NCBI GenBank assembly: GCA_004352715.1 | Contig: SCFE01000008.1 | Coordinates: forward strand, 1,154,279 to 1,218,278 | DNA from: Hofstenia miamia | Lineage: Eukaryota > Xenacoelomorpha > Acoela | Length of the DNA: 64,000 bases | Direction of reading: 5' to 3' | Shown: one piece after another, positions 25,322-37,319 of the stretch | How the letters are laid out: every line of letters begins with the position of its first letter | How positions within the stretch are numbered: position 1 is the stretch's first letter | The notes under the pieces: generated by a model | The model's input: only the letters and a program-made list of their open reading frames with translations | Told to the model about the DNA's origin: nothing | Database searches by the model: none | Made by a program: the position numbers and the translations under genes

Positions 25322-26613
25322 GGGTCTGTCTCACTTCCCCTAAGTGTGACATCACAAAATATTAAATACCATTAGAGACACAATTTCAATAAAATTGTTA
25401 TTGTATATTTGAATAAATATATATATTTCTTTAAACTTTATTTTGATTAGTTTTTTATGTAGCTAAGATTACTGAAATACAGAATTACTAGTAAATAAAT
25501 GTAAATATATGCTATAATTATAAGCATTGACTTCACATATTATATACATATATTTTACCCCCAATGATGTTTAGATCTAACCTGATGATTATAGAATTGC
25601 ATTAGCATGCCTTGTGCTGTGTACTTTCATAATTCATAGCTAATATATAAAAGCTAATTTGTTTTGTGTCATATTTACTTCAGAATAATTTTGGGTAGCT
25701 TATCTATTTCTATAAAGCATTTTACAGATTCATAGTGTAAGACAACACAATGATTTCTATTGCAGAAATGACAGGTTTAAATCCTGTTGGATCTGCTTTT
25801 TGAAATGGTCCTCTCCTTTATTTTTGTAAACAAAAATTTGAAATAATATATCTGCAGGCATATCAGTATTAAATAATAATTAAAAACATTAGTGATTTGT
25901 TTAACACCTGGATGATATAAATTTCTGTATTGTATTTGTAAATAGCAAACCAATGTGATGCATTGTTACAATTTTTCCAGATCCCTGGCCCCCCTCAAGT
26001 AATATACTCAAGTATTGACTGCTCTTAATGCAGGGGTGTCATGAGAGAGCTGACTCCCACTCATTGTTGCCAGGCTAATTCTACATTCTAGTAAAATACA
26101 TATAAAAAAATTACATTTAACATTTTCTTAGTTAAAAACAACTCTTGATTACTGCTAAAAGGAATAGAATAGTCTGCCAGCACAAACAATGAATACTAAC
26201 TGATCAGGAAATGTATAAGATATATAATAAAAAATTAGCAAACAAATAACAAATGAACATGAAAAAATTATTACATATTACAATAAAGTACAAACTACCA
26301 AAATAATGAACATAATTAAACTTCTATTATAATCTAAACAGATTTTTAAAGGACCACTAAATATTTACTAAATGCAAACAGCAAACTTCAACATTTATAA
26401 TTATAGAACATATTTACATATATTTACTTGTAATTCTGTATTTCAGCAATCTTAACTACATAGAAAACTAATCAAAAGAAATTTTTAAGACATATACGTA
26501 TATTTATGCAAATATAGAATTACAATTTCATTGAAATTGTGTCTCTAGTAATATTTAAAATTTTGTGATGTCAGACTTGGGGGAAATGAGTTTGGGGGAA
26601 GTGAGACAGACCT
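25322..26613. mobile_element. Non-autonomous Mutator-type DNA transposon, long TIRs, 9-bp TSD
   Basis: The ends form inverted repeats of about 240-250 bp (roughly 25322-25575 and 26375-26613), starting GGTCTGTCTCACTTCCCC. They are flanked by a perfect 9-bp direct repeat, GAGCAAAAG, at 25313-25321 and 26614-26622. Long TIRs plus a 9-bp target duplication are typical of the Mutator superfamily. The 800-bp interior has no coding frame, so the element would depend on a transposase in trans; a MULE transposase remnant lies 4 kb away, but I saw no sequence link to it. The insertion sits inside the first LTR element. Confidence 0.85.
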
Positions 26614-26622
26614 GAGCAAAAG

Positions 26623-27300
26623 TGTGTGCAGGAGATAAACTATCCACATTTATCAAAAAGTTGTTGAAGCAAAGCTTCAAATTGATAATTATTCTCAAAT
26701 TTTTAATAGAATTAAATTCAACACAAATACAAAAACATTTACTGCTAAAACTTCTAAATCAGTTTGCACCACAAAAAACTATAAATTCTATTGAAACCAA
26801 CATCAAATTTGAACCAACATCCATTGAAAAACCACTGAAGCCCATCAACCTGAAAAAGGTTTACTGTAAAGAATGTGGTCAAAAGGACCATAGCATCCCA
26901 AACTTACTAAAAGCATACATTTAATTGCCAACAAAGGTTATTAATATACCAACAACAGTGACATCTACAAATCCAATTCAGAATCTGAAGAGAATTTAAA
27001 TTATTAAGAGCACCAATTCTCAGCTTTGCATGAATGGTCCTCATGACTACAAACTTAAATAAAAACACCATGACTGTAACCATCAATGGGATCATCATAT
27101 CTGCAACAGTAGACACTGGTGCTTCAATATCTATAATTACAGACACCTGTGCAAACCAAATCAGCATAAATAGAAGTCACATCACACCACCCAATCATAA
27201 CCTAATCAATGCATCAGGTGAATAAATCAATATGAAGGGCCTCATCAACAATCTGGAATTTAACATTGGAAGCAATAGGTTTGCACACAACAAAGTAATT
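26623..27300 (+). pseudogene. LTR element copy 1: gag nucleocapsid and protease remnant
   Basis: The end of gag carries a zinc-knuckle-like CKECGQKDH (26863-26889) that lacks the final Cys. The aspartic protease active site VDTGAS is intact (DTG codons at 27112-27120). Both blocks align with copy 2 (knuckle near 35050, DTG at 35285-35293). Homology ends abruptly at about 27300, the insertion or deletion breakpoint. RT, RNase H and most of integrase are missing from this copy. Confidence 0.8.
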
Positions 27301-28093
27301 GAAAAATATAAAATTCATCCTGTCTTCAACTCATCCTGTCTACTGTATATTGATGAAACTGTCATTTTCAATTTTAGTAGTTCTTTTGCCTCCAATATTA
27401 TCTCTGATCTTGAGCATTTGTCTACTATTAACCAACTTGATTTTTGCCCTACCAAGACATGTGGTATTTCCTTTTCTTTATTTCCCCTTTCTGATCTTTG
27501 TCTTCCTGTGAACTTTTCTCTTCATCATACTCATCCTTGAGTTCAACTTGCTGCTAATTTAAACTGGCCTGGTGATGTGTCCTTACATCTCCACAAATTT
27601 AATAATTCCTCACTCTTTGCTATCTTCTACAATGTTCCCTTTAATTCCACAGCTGCTGTAAAACTCTCTTTGTTCAAGTCCATTCATTACATCATTCCTC
27701 TCTATGCTTCTTCATGTTGGTGGACTTCTCATTCTTTGTTCCATTCTATGGGAATGCTTCCAGAAGAATGCCTTCAAATGGGTCTTTCCCTTGCCATACA
27801 AAGACACTTTTCTCAAATTCTCCACTCTCCTACTGTTACTATACTTCCATGCCTGTGATTTCCTCCTTTTCAATCACTTGCTCACTCACAAATTGGATCT
27901 TGATCCATTTGACTTCATTAAGTTCTCTCATTCCTCCTCCACTCACTCTGATGATGTTGGCAATTTCTCCATTAGTTGTTCTAAGAAACATCACACCCTT
28001 CACTTGTTTTTCAATCATGCTTGTACTGCTGCTAGTTACGTTTTGAATCTCAACCCTCCAAGAGCTATTGATTTCTTTTCACCTCTTTTTTGA
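27301..28093 (+). other. Unrecognised plus-strand coding-like segment
   Basis: From the breakpoint of the LTR element, one frame stays open on the plus strand to 27858, interrupted by a single TGA at 27538. A second frame then carries on to 28093. The composition is protein-like (containing for example LNWPGDVSLHLHKFNNSSLF and KLDLDPFDFIKFSHSSSTHS). I do not recognise the domain. It could be the 3' UTR of the neighbouring minus-strand LINE read backwards, since that strand has more stops but is purine-rich, or a fragment of another element. Strand and identity are uncertain. Confidence 0.35.
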
Positions 28094-28276
28094 GCCCTTT
28101 TCCAATTTTGCCTACTTTTCCATTTGCTCCTAATTTATCTCCTGTGACTGTCCATACTGCTGCAAAACTTGACTTCTTTTTTTGTAGTGTCTGTCTTCAG
28201 CAGCTAAATACAGTCATTCATTATTATTTCTTGCTTCACACAGCTTCATGCTGGTATTCCTCTCAGCTCAGGAAAC

Positions 28277-31200
28277 TCACCAGTTCCCAGGGAGTCTGAG
28301 AGCTTTCCTCATGACTCTAGCTGTTCCTAACAATGCTGCCTTCTGTGCTACTGCTCCTCCCCACTTTGGTACTCTTGCCTCCTCCAAGTATCTCTTATGC
28401 TTCTTACTCACTGCTCTTAGTGCTCCTACTACTACTGGGACTACTTCAACCTTCTTTAACTGCAACAGCCTTTCTATTTCCTCTTCCAACTCCCTGTACT
28501 TGTCTATCTTCTCTTTCTAGTTGCTTTCTACATTTCTGTCCTTTGGTACTGGTATGTCAATCACTGTTCCTAAACTTTTCTCTTTGTCTACAACTACTAT
28601 GTCTGGCCTCCATGATTCTATCACCTTGCTTGTCTGTATGTTGAAGTCCCACAGTATCTTAACCTTTTCATTCTCAATGGCTCCCTGTGGCTTGTGCTCA
28701 TACCACTTGTCTCCTGCCTCTAACCCATGCTGCCTGCTCAAGCTCCACATCCTGCTATCAGATGATCTACTGTCTCACATTCTTTCTTACATAGCCTACA
28801 CTTATTACTTACTTCCACTCTTCTGTCTATATGCTTCTTCATGCAGTTTGTTCTTATACCTTGCTCCTATGCTGCCATTATCAATGCCTCTATTTCTCTT
28901 TTAAGTCCTGCTTTCTTTAACCACTTGTTGCTCTCTTCTCTGTCACATTTTTCTGTGTTCCTCCAGTATTCTCCATACATTGCTTTCTGCCTATACCTTG
29001 TTTGTCTCTCTAATTCCATCATACTCTTGTATACCTTCTTTCCTTTGCTGTCAGCTCTTATCTTCCTTAACTCCTTAGTGACCTCCAGTAGTGACCCTCT
29101 AAAGTTTCTACAGTTCTACAGTTTCCTTCACAGTTAGCAGTCCTTTCCCTCCCTTATGCCTTGCTATGTACAGCCTATCTACATATCCATTTAAGTTGAA
29201 TGCTCTCTCTGCTGCTAGTATCTTCCTTGTCTCCCTGTCTAATTCCCTCAGTTCATTCTTGTTCCACCTAACTATTCCTGCCAAATATCTCAACACTGGT
29301 ATTGCCCACATATTAAATGCCTTTATGCTGTTCTGCCCATTCAATGCTGACTTCTGTAGTACCTTCCTTATTCTCCTCTTGTATTCTTTCTTTAGCCTCA
29401 TCTTCATTTCCTCATGATCTGTTCTGTCCTTTTCTATTACTCCTAAGTACTTTTACCCCTCCTTGACTTCCTCAATCTTATCACCAATGCATATCCTCAA
29501 ACCATCTCCATCTATGCACTTGCCTCTGGTCATTGTCACTGTCACACACTTTCCTAATATAAACTCCAACCCAGACTCTTTACTTGCTATCTCCAATGTG
29601 TCCACATGCTTCTGCAACATCTTCCTTGAACTAGCATACATCTTCAGGTTGTCAATGTACCACAGGTGACTCACTGCTCTACCATTCTTCTCCATCTTAT
29701 ACCATATGCCTGTCTCCTTTAACATTTCTGTGATAGGTATTAAGCAAACTACAAACAGTAGTGGCGCTAAGCTGTCTCCCTGGAATATACCCTGTCTAAA
29801 CATCAACCTATGTCCATCTATCTCAGTCTGCTGCTTTCCCATCTCTCTCTCTAGAAACTCAATCCATTTCTGTGAAACTCCATTAGCCTCTAATGTCTTC
29901 AATACCCATTTATGTGATGTGCTGCCATATGCCTTCCTGTAGTCTATCCATGCCATTGCAAAGTTTGTCTTCCTTCTTCTACAATTCTCCACCACTGCCT
30001 GGTCTATCAACAACTGATCTTTTCATCCTCTTGTCTTTGTCCTACATTCCTTCTGCTCCTTTGGTATCAACCTGTTCTGTTCTAAGTAACATGCCAGCCT
30101 ACTTGAAATCACAGAAGTTAGCAATTTCCATGTTGTCCACAGACATGTTATATGCCTGAATTTGCTTGATTCACTATCTTTCTTTGGGTCCTTCTGTATC
30201 AGAAATGTCCTTCCCACTACCATCCACTCTGGACACCCACTCACCANCTTCCTTCTTCTACAATTCTCCACCACTGCCTGGTCTATCAACAACTGATCTT
30301 TGCATCCTCTTGTCTTTGTCCTACATCCCTTCTGCTCCTCTGGTATCAACCTGTTCTGTTCTAAGTAACATGCCAGCCTACTTGAAATCACAGAAGTTAG
30401 CAATTTCCACGTTGTTGACAGACATGTTATTGGCCTGAAGTTGCTTGATTCACTACCTTTCTTTGGGTCCTTCTGTATCAGAAATGTCCTTCCCACTACC
30501 ATCCACTCTGGACACCCACTCACCACGCACTCCTCCAATGCTTCTGCTAGTCTCTAATGAACACTTGTGAACTTCTTCAGCCAATACCCATGTACCTCAT
30601 CTCTGCCTGGGGCCTTCCAATTCTTCATCTTCTTTAGAGCCTTCTTCAACTTTGCAGTTGTGATTACTACTTCTTCTTGTCTTCTGTATCTGCTCATTCT
30701 CTATCTCTGGTCCCTCACTTCCCCATATATTCTCCCAGAACCTTACTGCATCCTCGCCTGCTCTAGATGTAGCCTTTTCTCCTGTATCTAGTTCTTTGTA
30801 GAATCTTCCTTCTTGTGCCTCAAACTTCATGTTGTCGCTTGCTTGCTTTGCTCTTGCCCTATATTTTCTTAGTTTCTCAGCTTCTGCAACTAATCTCTGC
30901 TTTAACTCTTCTCTTGCAGTTTCTATTGTCTTCCCTTTACCTACCCTGCACCTGTCCTGCACTGCCTTACTTGTNGGGCCTTCCAATTCTTCATCTTCTT
31001 TAGAGCCTCCTTCAGGTTTGCAGTTGTAATTACTTCTTCTTCTTGCCTGACTTCCTTCTGTATCTGCACACTCTCTATCTCTGGTCCCACACTTCCCCAT
31101 ATATTCTCCTAGAACCTTACTGCATCCTTGCCTGCTCTAGCTGTAGCCTTTTCCTGCATCTAGTTCTTTGTAGAATTATCCTTCTTAGGCCTCAAACATC

Positions 31201-31720
31201 ATGTTGTCTCTTGCTTGCTTTGCTCTTGCCCTATATTTTCTTAGTTTCTCAGCTTTTGCAACTAATGTCTGCTTTAGCTCTTCTCTTGCAGTTTCTATTG
31301 TGTTCCCTTTACCTACCCTGCACATGTCCTACACTGCTTTACTTGTCCTGATCTTCCCTATTTGCTGCCTAATTTTTGTCACTTTATTCTCAATTCTTCT
31401 TTCCCATGCTGGCTTTCTGTCTCCCTTATCTTCTTGTTGCCTTTTCTTTTTCATGTCCATGACTACATTCTTCAGTACTTCCATGTGCCTGCATACACTA
31501 AGCTATTTACTTCTGTGACACTCCTAGCATCTATCCTCTCAAAGACTTTATTGACCTTTGCTGTCTCTACTGCTAGCTTGCTTTTCTTAACTCATCTTGG
31601 AACTGGCAACCTAGTTCTCTCACCTATTTCTTCTTTCATCTTTTTTTTGATTGCTGCTGCAGTTTCTGCACCCACGGGCTCTGCTGCTTAGCCTGCTCAA
31701 CTCTCTTTTCCCCCTTACTC
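28277..31720 (-). mobile_element. LINE with restriction-like endonuclease (R2/NeSL/Hero-type), decayed
   Basis: Reading the minus strand from 31.7 kb down: a basic region with a YRARAKQASDN block (about 30850), then RT fingers and palm (30538-29453) including a GIFQGDSLAPLLF motif and the catalytic box near 29648-29659. After that come a thumb region (29407-29108), a CCHC knuckle (C-X2-C-X8-H-X4-C, 28749-28802), a PD-(X)n-D motif in RPDIVVVDKEKSLGTVIDIP (near 28600-28660), and a conserved C-terminal VVPVVVGALRAVSKK block (28277-28489). The order RT-CCHC-PD...D is that of LINEs using a C-terminal restriction-like endonuclease. The catalytic box reads YIDN instead of YxDD, and several frameshifts are present. 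Two single-N joins (30247, 30975) duplicate parts of the element: 29969-30246 with 30248-30525, and 30610-30974 with 30976-31345. Confidence 0.85.
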
Positions 31721-31722
31721 TT

Positions 31723-31727
<5 letters not shown>

Positions 31728-31756
<29 letters not shown>

Positions 31757-31920
31757 NNNNNNNNNNNNNNNNNNNNNNNNNNNNNNNNNNNNNNNNNNNN
31801 NNNNNNNNNNNNNNNNNNNNNNNNNNNNNNNNNNNNNNNNNNNNNNNNNNNNNNNNNNNNNNNNNNNNNNNNNNNNNNNNNNNNNNNNNNNNNNNNNNNN
31901 NNNNNNNNNNNNNNNNNTAT
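31728..31920. repeat. (TA)n array spanning a 161-N assembly gap
   Basis: Alternating TA flanks Ns at 31757-31917 on both sides, so the gap is probably an unassembled TA microsatellite. The array marks the 5' end of the LINE, and the first LTR element resumes directly after it. Confidence 0.9.
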
Positions 31921-32430
31921 ATATATATAAACAACAAACATTGGTGGAAGGTATTGGAGATTTCTCCTATATCATATAGAATATTTCTGTAACACATCCA
32001 TACACTCCACATAAAGCAACTTTCAGCCACAAAGCAGTTACTCCATTAACTATGCTATATAAAAAGAGTAAATCTAATACAACAAATGACTATGTAAAAG
32101 ATCTAATTACTGAGCTTCAAGAAATCCACAAAACCATCTGCACATTTAACAAGAAAAGCACAGTGTGACAAAATGGAAACTAAAATAAACATTTATATGG
32201 TGATCCACATAAAGTCAGAGATAAAGTTTACTTATTTACTCCAGTCCAAACATCAGACAGTAAACAAACTAAAAATTAGCAACTTACTGGTCTGGTCCTA
32301 ACACCATTACCAACATCATTGATCAAAATAACTATCTGTTACACATAACTTCCAATCTCTAAAACAAACAATAAAAGATATTGAAACACCAAAATTAACA
32401 ACAAAAATGAATTTGAAATAATTTGGCATA
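31921..32430 (+). pseudogene. LTR element copy 1: integrase C-terminal remnant
   Basis: Translated in mixed frames, this aligns with the end of the copy 2 integrase at 38610-39120. Shared landmarks are a GDxxKVxDKVYxFTPxQ block (about 32199-32250 here, 38890-38945 there) and the TIKDIE block. It shows that copy 1 extends across the LINE and gap, with its central pol region lost. Confidence 0.7.
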
Positions 32431-32606
32431 AAGACATTAAACATTTTTGTATTCTTTATTTTATTACAATTTCAATATTAATTTTACAATTTTATTTCAA
32501 TTGTAATTTGAAAAAACAACAACAGTGCTATATATTTTAGTTTGAATTTTGATAATTGATAGCATGGTAAAATTAGGTCAGAAGACCAAATTTGTACCAG
32601 TCAGCT

Positions 32607-33440
32607 ATTTTTTCATATTTTTCATTGGTATGTTTATTTACAAATACCAGTCTAATTTTGTATATATATGAATGATTTGTTCATTTATATTCCTTTTCAC
32701 TTTAGTCAGTAAATTTGTTTTTACTTTTTATCTTTGACTTACTATTTTATTAAATTATGTGTTTCTAAATTTCAACAGCATAGTTAAAGGGCACCTAGAT
32801 GTGGCATGACTTGGCTGGTTTGATTTCCTTTAACTTAGATAAGGTGTATAGTTAGGGCTGTTGTACTGCTTTTTATTTATAATGAAAATTGTTATTATTG
32901 CTTTCACCTAAATTTCACAAGATGAGAAACACACTGAGTTTAGGTTATTTAACTAAGCACCTATGTTCATTACTTGTACCCAAGAGTTAGGGCTTCTTTA
33001 TTCTTTATCTTAATTAAAGCTCTATTTTTATATGACTCTTTCTTAAAGGTTATCTGTATCAGTTTGGCCAAGTGTGGCCATTCTTTCCTAACATGATCTC
33101 CTCTTTATTTATAACTTTTGTTAGTATAAGGTATAATAGCAGGATGAGTTAATTATTTTGTTGCATCAGGAAATCCATGCATTGACTCAAAACCCTAAAT
33201 AAGCTAGGATAGTAGAATAGTTAGCTGATTTCCTACTGATGCCAAATGGTGACCACCACAGGACCCTGAGTACATGTATTGTTTTATAATTAAACATTAC
33301 TCTGTCAGTGAAAGCTCCAATATAACAACAAGAAGATGTTGAACCTTCAAAGAAAAGATGGAATCTTTTTGCAATTGGACTTCAGGTAAAGTTACTCTTT
33401 CTCAGTGCAATCAAGAAGTAAAAAAATTTTTTATATATAT
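32607..33440 (+). repeat. Middle LTR, apparently shared by the two tandem LTR elements
   Basis: Aligns in order with 44735-45288. Shared blocks are TTAGTTAAAGGGCACCTAGA-like near 32782, ATTGTTATTATTGCT at about 32888, and TATGACTCTTTC with AGGTTNTCTGT near 33030-33050. Integrase remnant of copy 1 lies on its left and gag of copy 2 on its right. The two LTRs are clearly diverged, so the insertion is old. No TG...CA ends or primer-binding site could be fixed, so borders are approximate. Confidence 0.65.
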
Positions 33441-33449
33441 ATATATAGA

Positions 33450-34990
33450 ATTGCAGAAAACTCAGCCAACTAACCTAGTTAAATTTAAATCAGTTAAGTT
33501 ATGTTAGTCAAAGTTCTTTTAACAGCAATAGACAAGATACCTAACACATATAGTTAGAAGTTAAAATTGTCTCCTGAAAAACTAAGTCAAACCCCACCTA
33601 TATCATAAGATTCCTGCCCTAGAAAGGAGCTCCTCTCTTAAATTGCATTTCTAGAAGATATAGTTTTACAGCTCACTTAAAAATTGGAGCTAATGCAGAT
33701 AGAAAACTGTAAGTGATTTGATCAAATTTAAGAGGAAAATGATGCCCTTAGCAAAGAACTCTGAACTTTAGATAAACAAAATGAATTAGAATTAAACTAC
33801 AATCAACTTGAGAAGGAGAACTGTGCTATCCTTCTTCAATTCCCGTTACTTGAAGACAAAAACAGTAAGCTTCAAGAAAAATCAAAACAGCAAATCACAA
33901 ATGATTAAAATTAGTACAATCTAACACTAAAATAATTGAACAAGTTAACAAATGTAATGTACAAAACATTCAGGTGACTGGACAACTCATTTCACAGGAA
34001 GCAGAAAATATTGCTTTACACAAAGAAATACAGGAAACAAAAGCTCACCTAACTTACTTACATGTATAACAGGATGAGATAGCTGAATCAACTCCTAAGA
34101 TCACTAAATGACCAGATCCAATTATTGAAAATTTAGGACATCTTGTAAATCAGTCCCATACTATCACTAAGAACCATTTCCTACACTCAACTCTGATTAC
34201 CATTGACAATAACCCACCAAAAACAGCTCATACCCATGATCACAAATTTGAAAATAAAATAATATCAGAATTACACACCAAACTAGATTTAATTAATAAT
34301 AAATTAAAAACTATGGAAAGCCCCAAATTAAATAAAAAGTTATTTCACTCTAAATTGCCACCAGTAGCCATCAATGACAATTTAAAAATACAGCTGCCAA
34401 CAAGAAAATTTTTTCCAAAATTGATGGAACATCTCCAACTTGTGAAGAATGGTTCTTCTCCTATGAACAAAAACTTATTATACAATAAGCAGTTCAAGAC
34501 CACACACTTGCACAGTTTCACATTCTTCTCACAGAGAAGCATACAATTATTATTTAACACTTGATACAGTGATTAAGTCAGACTACCAGCTGCTGATACA
34601 AAATTTTCATGATCACTTCCATACCTCCACAGCATGTAACCAATCTAAGATTATTTTAAATATCACAACATACAAAGCTAAGGTGATATTGAAGAGTACA
34701 TTTGTCAAATTGAATGACTGCATAGATGGAGCAAAACATCATTGCAATACTTATCACAATCTTTTCACATATATCACTTATACTATGCCACTATCCATCC
34801 ATCACTAATTCAAACAAAAATGCAGCCCAAATTGTCTATAGTTATTAAGAAGGCTGTAGAAGCCAAATTTCAAATCAATAATTACACTACATTATCCAAC
34901 CAAATTAAGTTTGGAAGCAATTCATCCAATTTCACCATTAAGAACACCAAATGGCTTTCTGAAAACCCATTGATTGTTAAGTGATTCCAA
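33450..34990 (+). pseudogene. LTR element copy 2: gag remnant
   Basis: The 5' part (33720-34060) encodes a Lys/Glu/Gln-rich coiled-coil-like stretch. At about 34410-34480 comes a gag hallmark of Gypsy elements (IDGTSPTCEEWFFSYEQKL). The frame is then broken repeatedly. Gag would form the particle core around the element RNA. All frames are interrupted, so the gene is dead. Confidence 0.7.
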
Positions 34991-35039
34991 AATAAAACAG
35001 GAACAACAATCCACTGAAAACAAACCAAAGTAATTAACC

Positions 35040-35750
35040 TAAACAAAGTTTACTGCAAAAAGTGTGGACAAAAAAACACAAAATTCCCAAATGCATTAAA
35101 ACCATTCAACATATCACTGAGGAATGGTGTTACTACACAGATGACAGTGACATCTAGGACTCCAACTCAGAATATGAAGATGATTTAAACAAATAAGAGC
35201 ACCAACATGATTCTAGTAACAACAAACTTGAATAAAAATTCCATAACAATAACAATAAATGAGATCATCATCCAAGCAACTGTAGATACTGGTGCATCTA
35301 CTAATCATATCAGCATTACAAGAGATAACATTGAGTCATATAACCTTTGTTTAATAAACACTTCAGGTGATTACCTGGATACCAAAGTTTTGATCAAGTC
35401 TTTACCATTGTGGACAATAAGTTTTCTCATAATACACTTATTGTACATGTAGATACAATGAATCATGTATTGCCTTACATACTAATTCTTGGTAAAGACT
35501 TCCTAGAAAAGCATTTCTGCATCATTAACTTTCAAGACAAAACTCTAACAATCAATCCAAAAACTAAAAAATTACTACAGATCATTAATAATCAATTGAT
35601 AACACTCTTTCCAGTCAAAACTACTAAAATCAAACCTTTCAGCTTGCATTTTATCACTCTTAAATCCAAAAACTCAATCAGTTATGATATTGGTTGGTAC
35701 TTTTTATCAACATACGAAATCTTGAAACTGACATAGGGAACCTTGAGATC
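35040..35750 (+). pseudogene. LTR element copy 2: nucleocapsid end and aspartic protease
   Basis: A CX2C knuckle remnant (about 35053) is followed by the protease active site DTGAS (DTG at 35285-35293). After a frameshift comes the flap and C-terminal ILILGKDFLEKHFCIINF block (35478-35535). This arrangement is typical of Ty3/Gypsy pol. The frame then runs into the 404-bp palindromic insertion at 35692. Confidence 0.8.
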
Positions 35751-36095
35751 GACATAGCAAATCATTATGACAATATGAACAAAAAATTTAGCATGAATGA
35801 GGTATACATATCAATTATATCAAGAGAGACATCAAAATTTAGTCTTTAGCAGTTGCTGATTGAGTTGTAATCTAGACTAAATGATAAAATATTATACTTG
35901 ATTTCATAACAAAAACTCAGATAAATATTTTAATGTACATATGTGAAAATTTTAAGTGACCCATCTAATGTTATTAATCTTAATACCTCATTCATGCTAA
36001 ATTTTTGTTCATATTGTCATAATGATTTGCTATGTCGATCTCAAGGTTCCCTATGTTGGTTTCAAGATTTCGTATGTTGATAAAAAGTACCAACC
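35692..36095. mobile_element. 404-bp palindromic MITE with 9-bp TSD inside pol
   Basis: Inverted arms of about 113 bp (35692-35804 and 35982-36095, roughly 97% identical, outer end GGTTGGTACTTTTTATCAAC) enclose a loop of about 177 bp. A perfect 9-bp direct repeat TATGATATT flanks it at 35683-35691 and 36096-36104. Ignoring the insertion, the pol frame continues across the site. The 9-bp duplication and long TIRs suggest a Mutator-type non-autonomous element; its termini differ from those of the 25.3-kb element, so it is a second family. Confidence 0.9.
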
Positions 36096-36291
36096 TATGA
36101 TATTATAATTGACAATCAACAAGGTTTAAATTCCAAAAAAGCTTCCATTTTAAGATATGGCAATAATAAGGTTGCCACCACCCTTCTAAATAAAAGTAGA
36201 AACTTAATAACAATAACAACATCAAATATAAAAATTTTTTGCATCTCCAATTGTTACAGCTGTACAAACTAAAACAAACCCAATATTATCA

Positions 36292-37260
36292 TTGGTACTA
36301 TCATATGATGACAACCACTCTATTGCTGTTTCAAAAATCACCAAGGACATACATCCACATTTGTCTCTGAAACAAATTTATCAATTGATTTCTGTTTTAA
36401 AAAACCATTCACCAGTATTCAAATTTAACACCATTAGTGTTGGTAAGGCCATTAGAGAGCATAGCATTGCAACAACACACAATAAACCTATACATCAAAC
36501 AGTGTGTCCTGTACTAGAGCACCTAAAACAGGAATACTCTAAAATTATAAATAATGGTATTTTTCAATGATCCAAAAGCCTTATGCATCACCAACAGTCT
36601 TCATCAAACAAAATGATAAGTACTGCCTTTGTATCAATTTTAGAAATCTTAACAATATAACAAAAAAATTCTTACCCACTACCACAAATCAACAAAATAT
36701 TATATACAGCATGGAATATTCATTCTTTACAACACTAAGGCTTATTGGCAAATTCCAATGTGCAAATCTAACATTGAAAAAACAGCATTCATCACACTGT
36801 TGGGCTCTGAGTGGCTTTATATGGCCTTTAGGCTATGTAACACCACTGCGCCCTTTCCAATAATATGTAACTAACATACTATAAACCATTATAACAATTT
36901 AGAAGACTGAACACATATATAGACAATATAATAGTTGCATCAAAAACTATCAAAGAACACATTAACAAGCTAGATAAAATATTAAACCTATTACAACAAT
37001 CAGGTTTAAAAATTAATAGCCAAAAGGGTAAAATATTACAAACATTTGTAATTTTAATAGGTTGTCACATACAGCACAACAAAATCAGCTTAAAAGAGGA
37101 TGCCTGAAACATAATAGATAAAATTAAACCTCCTAATAACAAAGAGGATTTACAAAGAATCCTAGGTTTCTTTAATTACTATCAAGCTTTTATAACAAAC
37201 ATTTCTGATAAAACCATTAATATGTTGAATTTCTTAAGAAATAAAATGCCTTTGATTGGT
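36292..37260 (+). pseudogene. LTR element copy 2: Ty3/Gypsy reverse transcriptase
   Basis: RT blocks in order: a spacer and fingers region (36292-36570), YCLCINFRNLNNIT (36622-36663), then in a shifted frame a decayed block matching the family MPFGL.NAPATFQ motif (36780-36860). The catalytic box at 36916-36927 reads YIDN instead of YIDD, and a LGFFNYYQAFI thumb block follows (37165-37200). Domain order and motifs identify Ty3/Gypsy. The Asp-to-Asn change in the active site and the frameshifts mean it is inactive. Confidence 0.85.
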
Positions 37261-37319
37261 CTTGGAAACATCAAACCAAAATAGATAATTTAAAAACTGA
37301 ATTATAAAAATTGCTGAGT

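Noticed and set aside
28333-31691. Many overlapping plus-strand ORFs rich in Leu, Ser and Phe
   Set aside because: Reverse-complement shadows of the minus-strand LINE, whose RT, CCHC and endonuclease motifs are clear.
31651-31992. ORFs spanning the N gaps (also at 47004-47831 and 62620-63511)
   Set aside because: They stay open only because Ns contain no stop codons; only the real flanking sequence was used.
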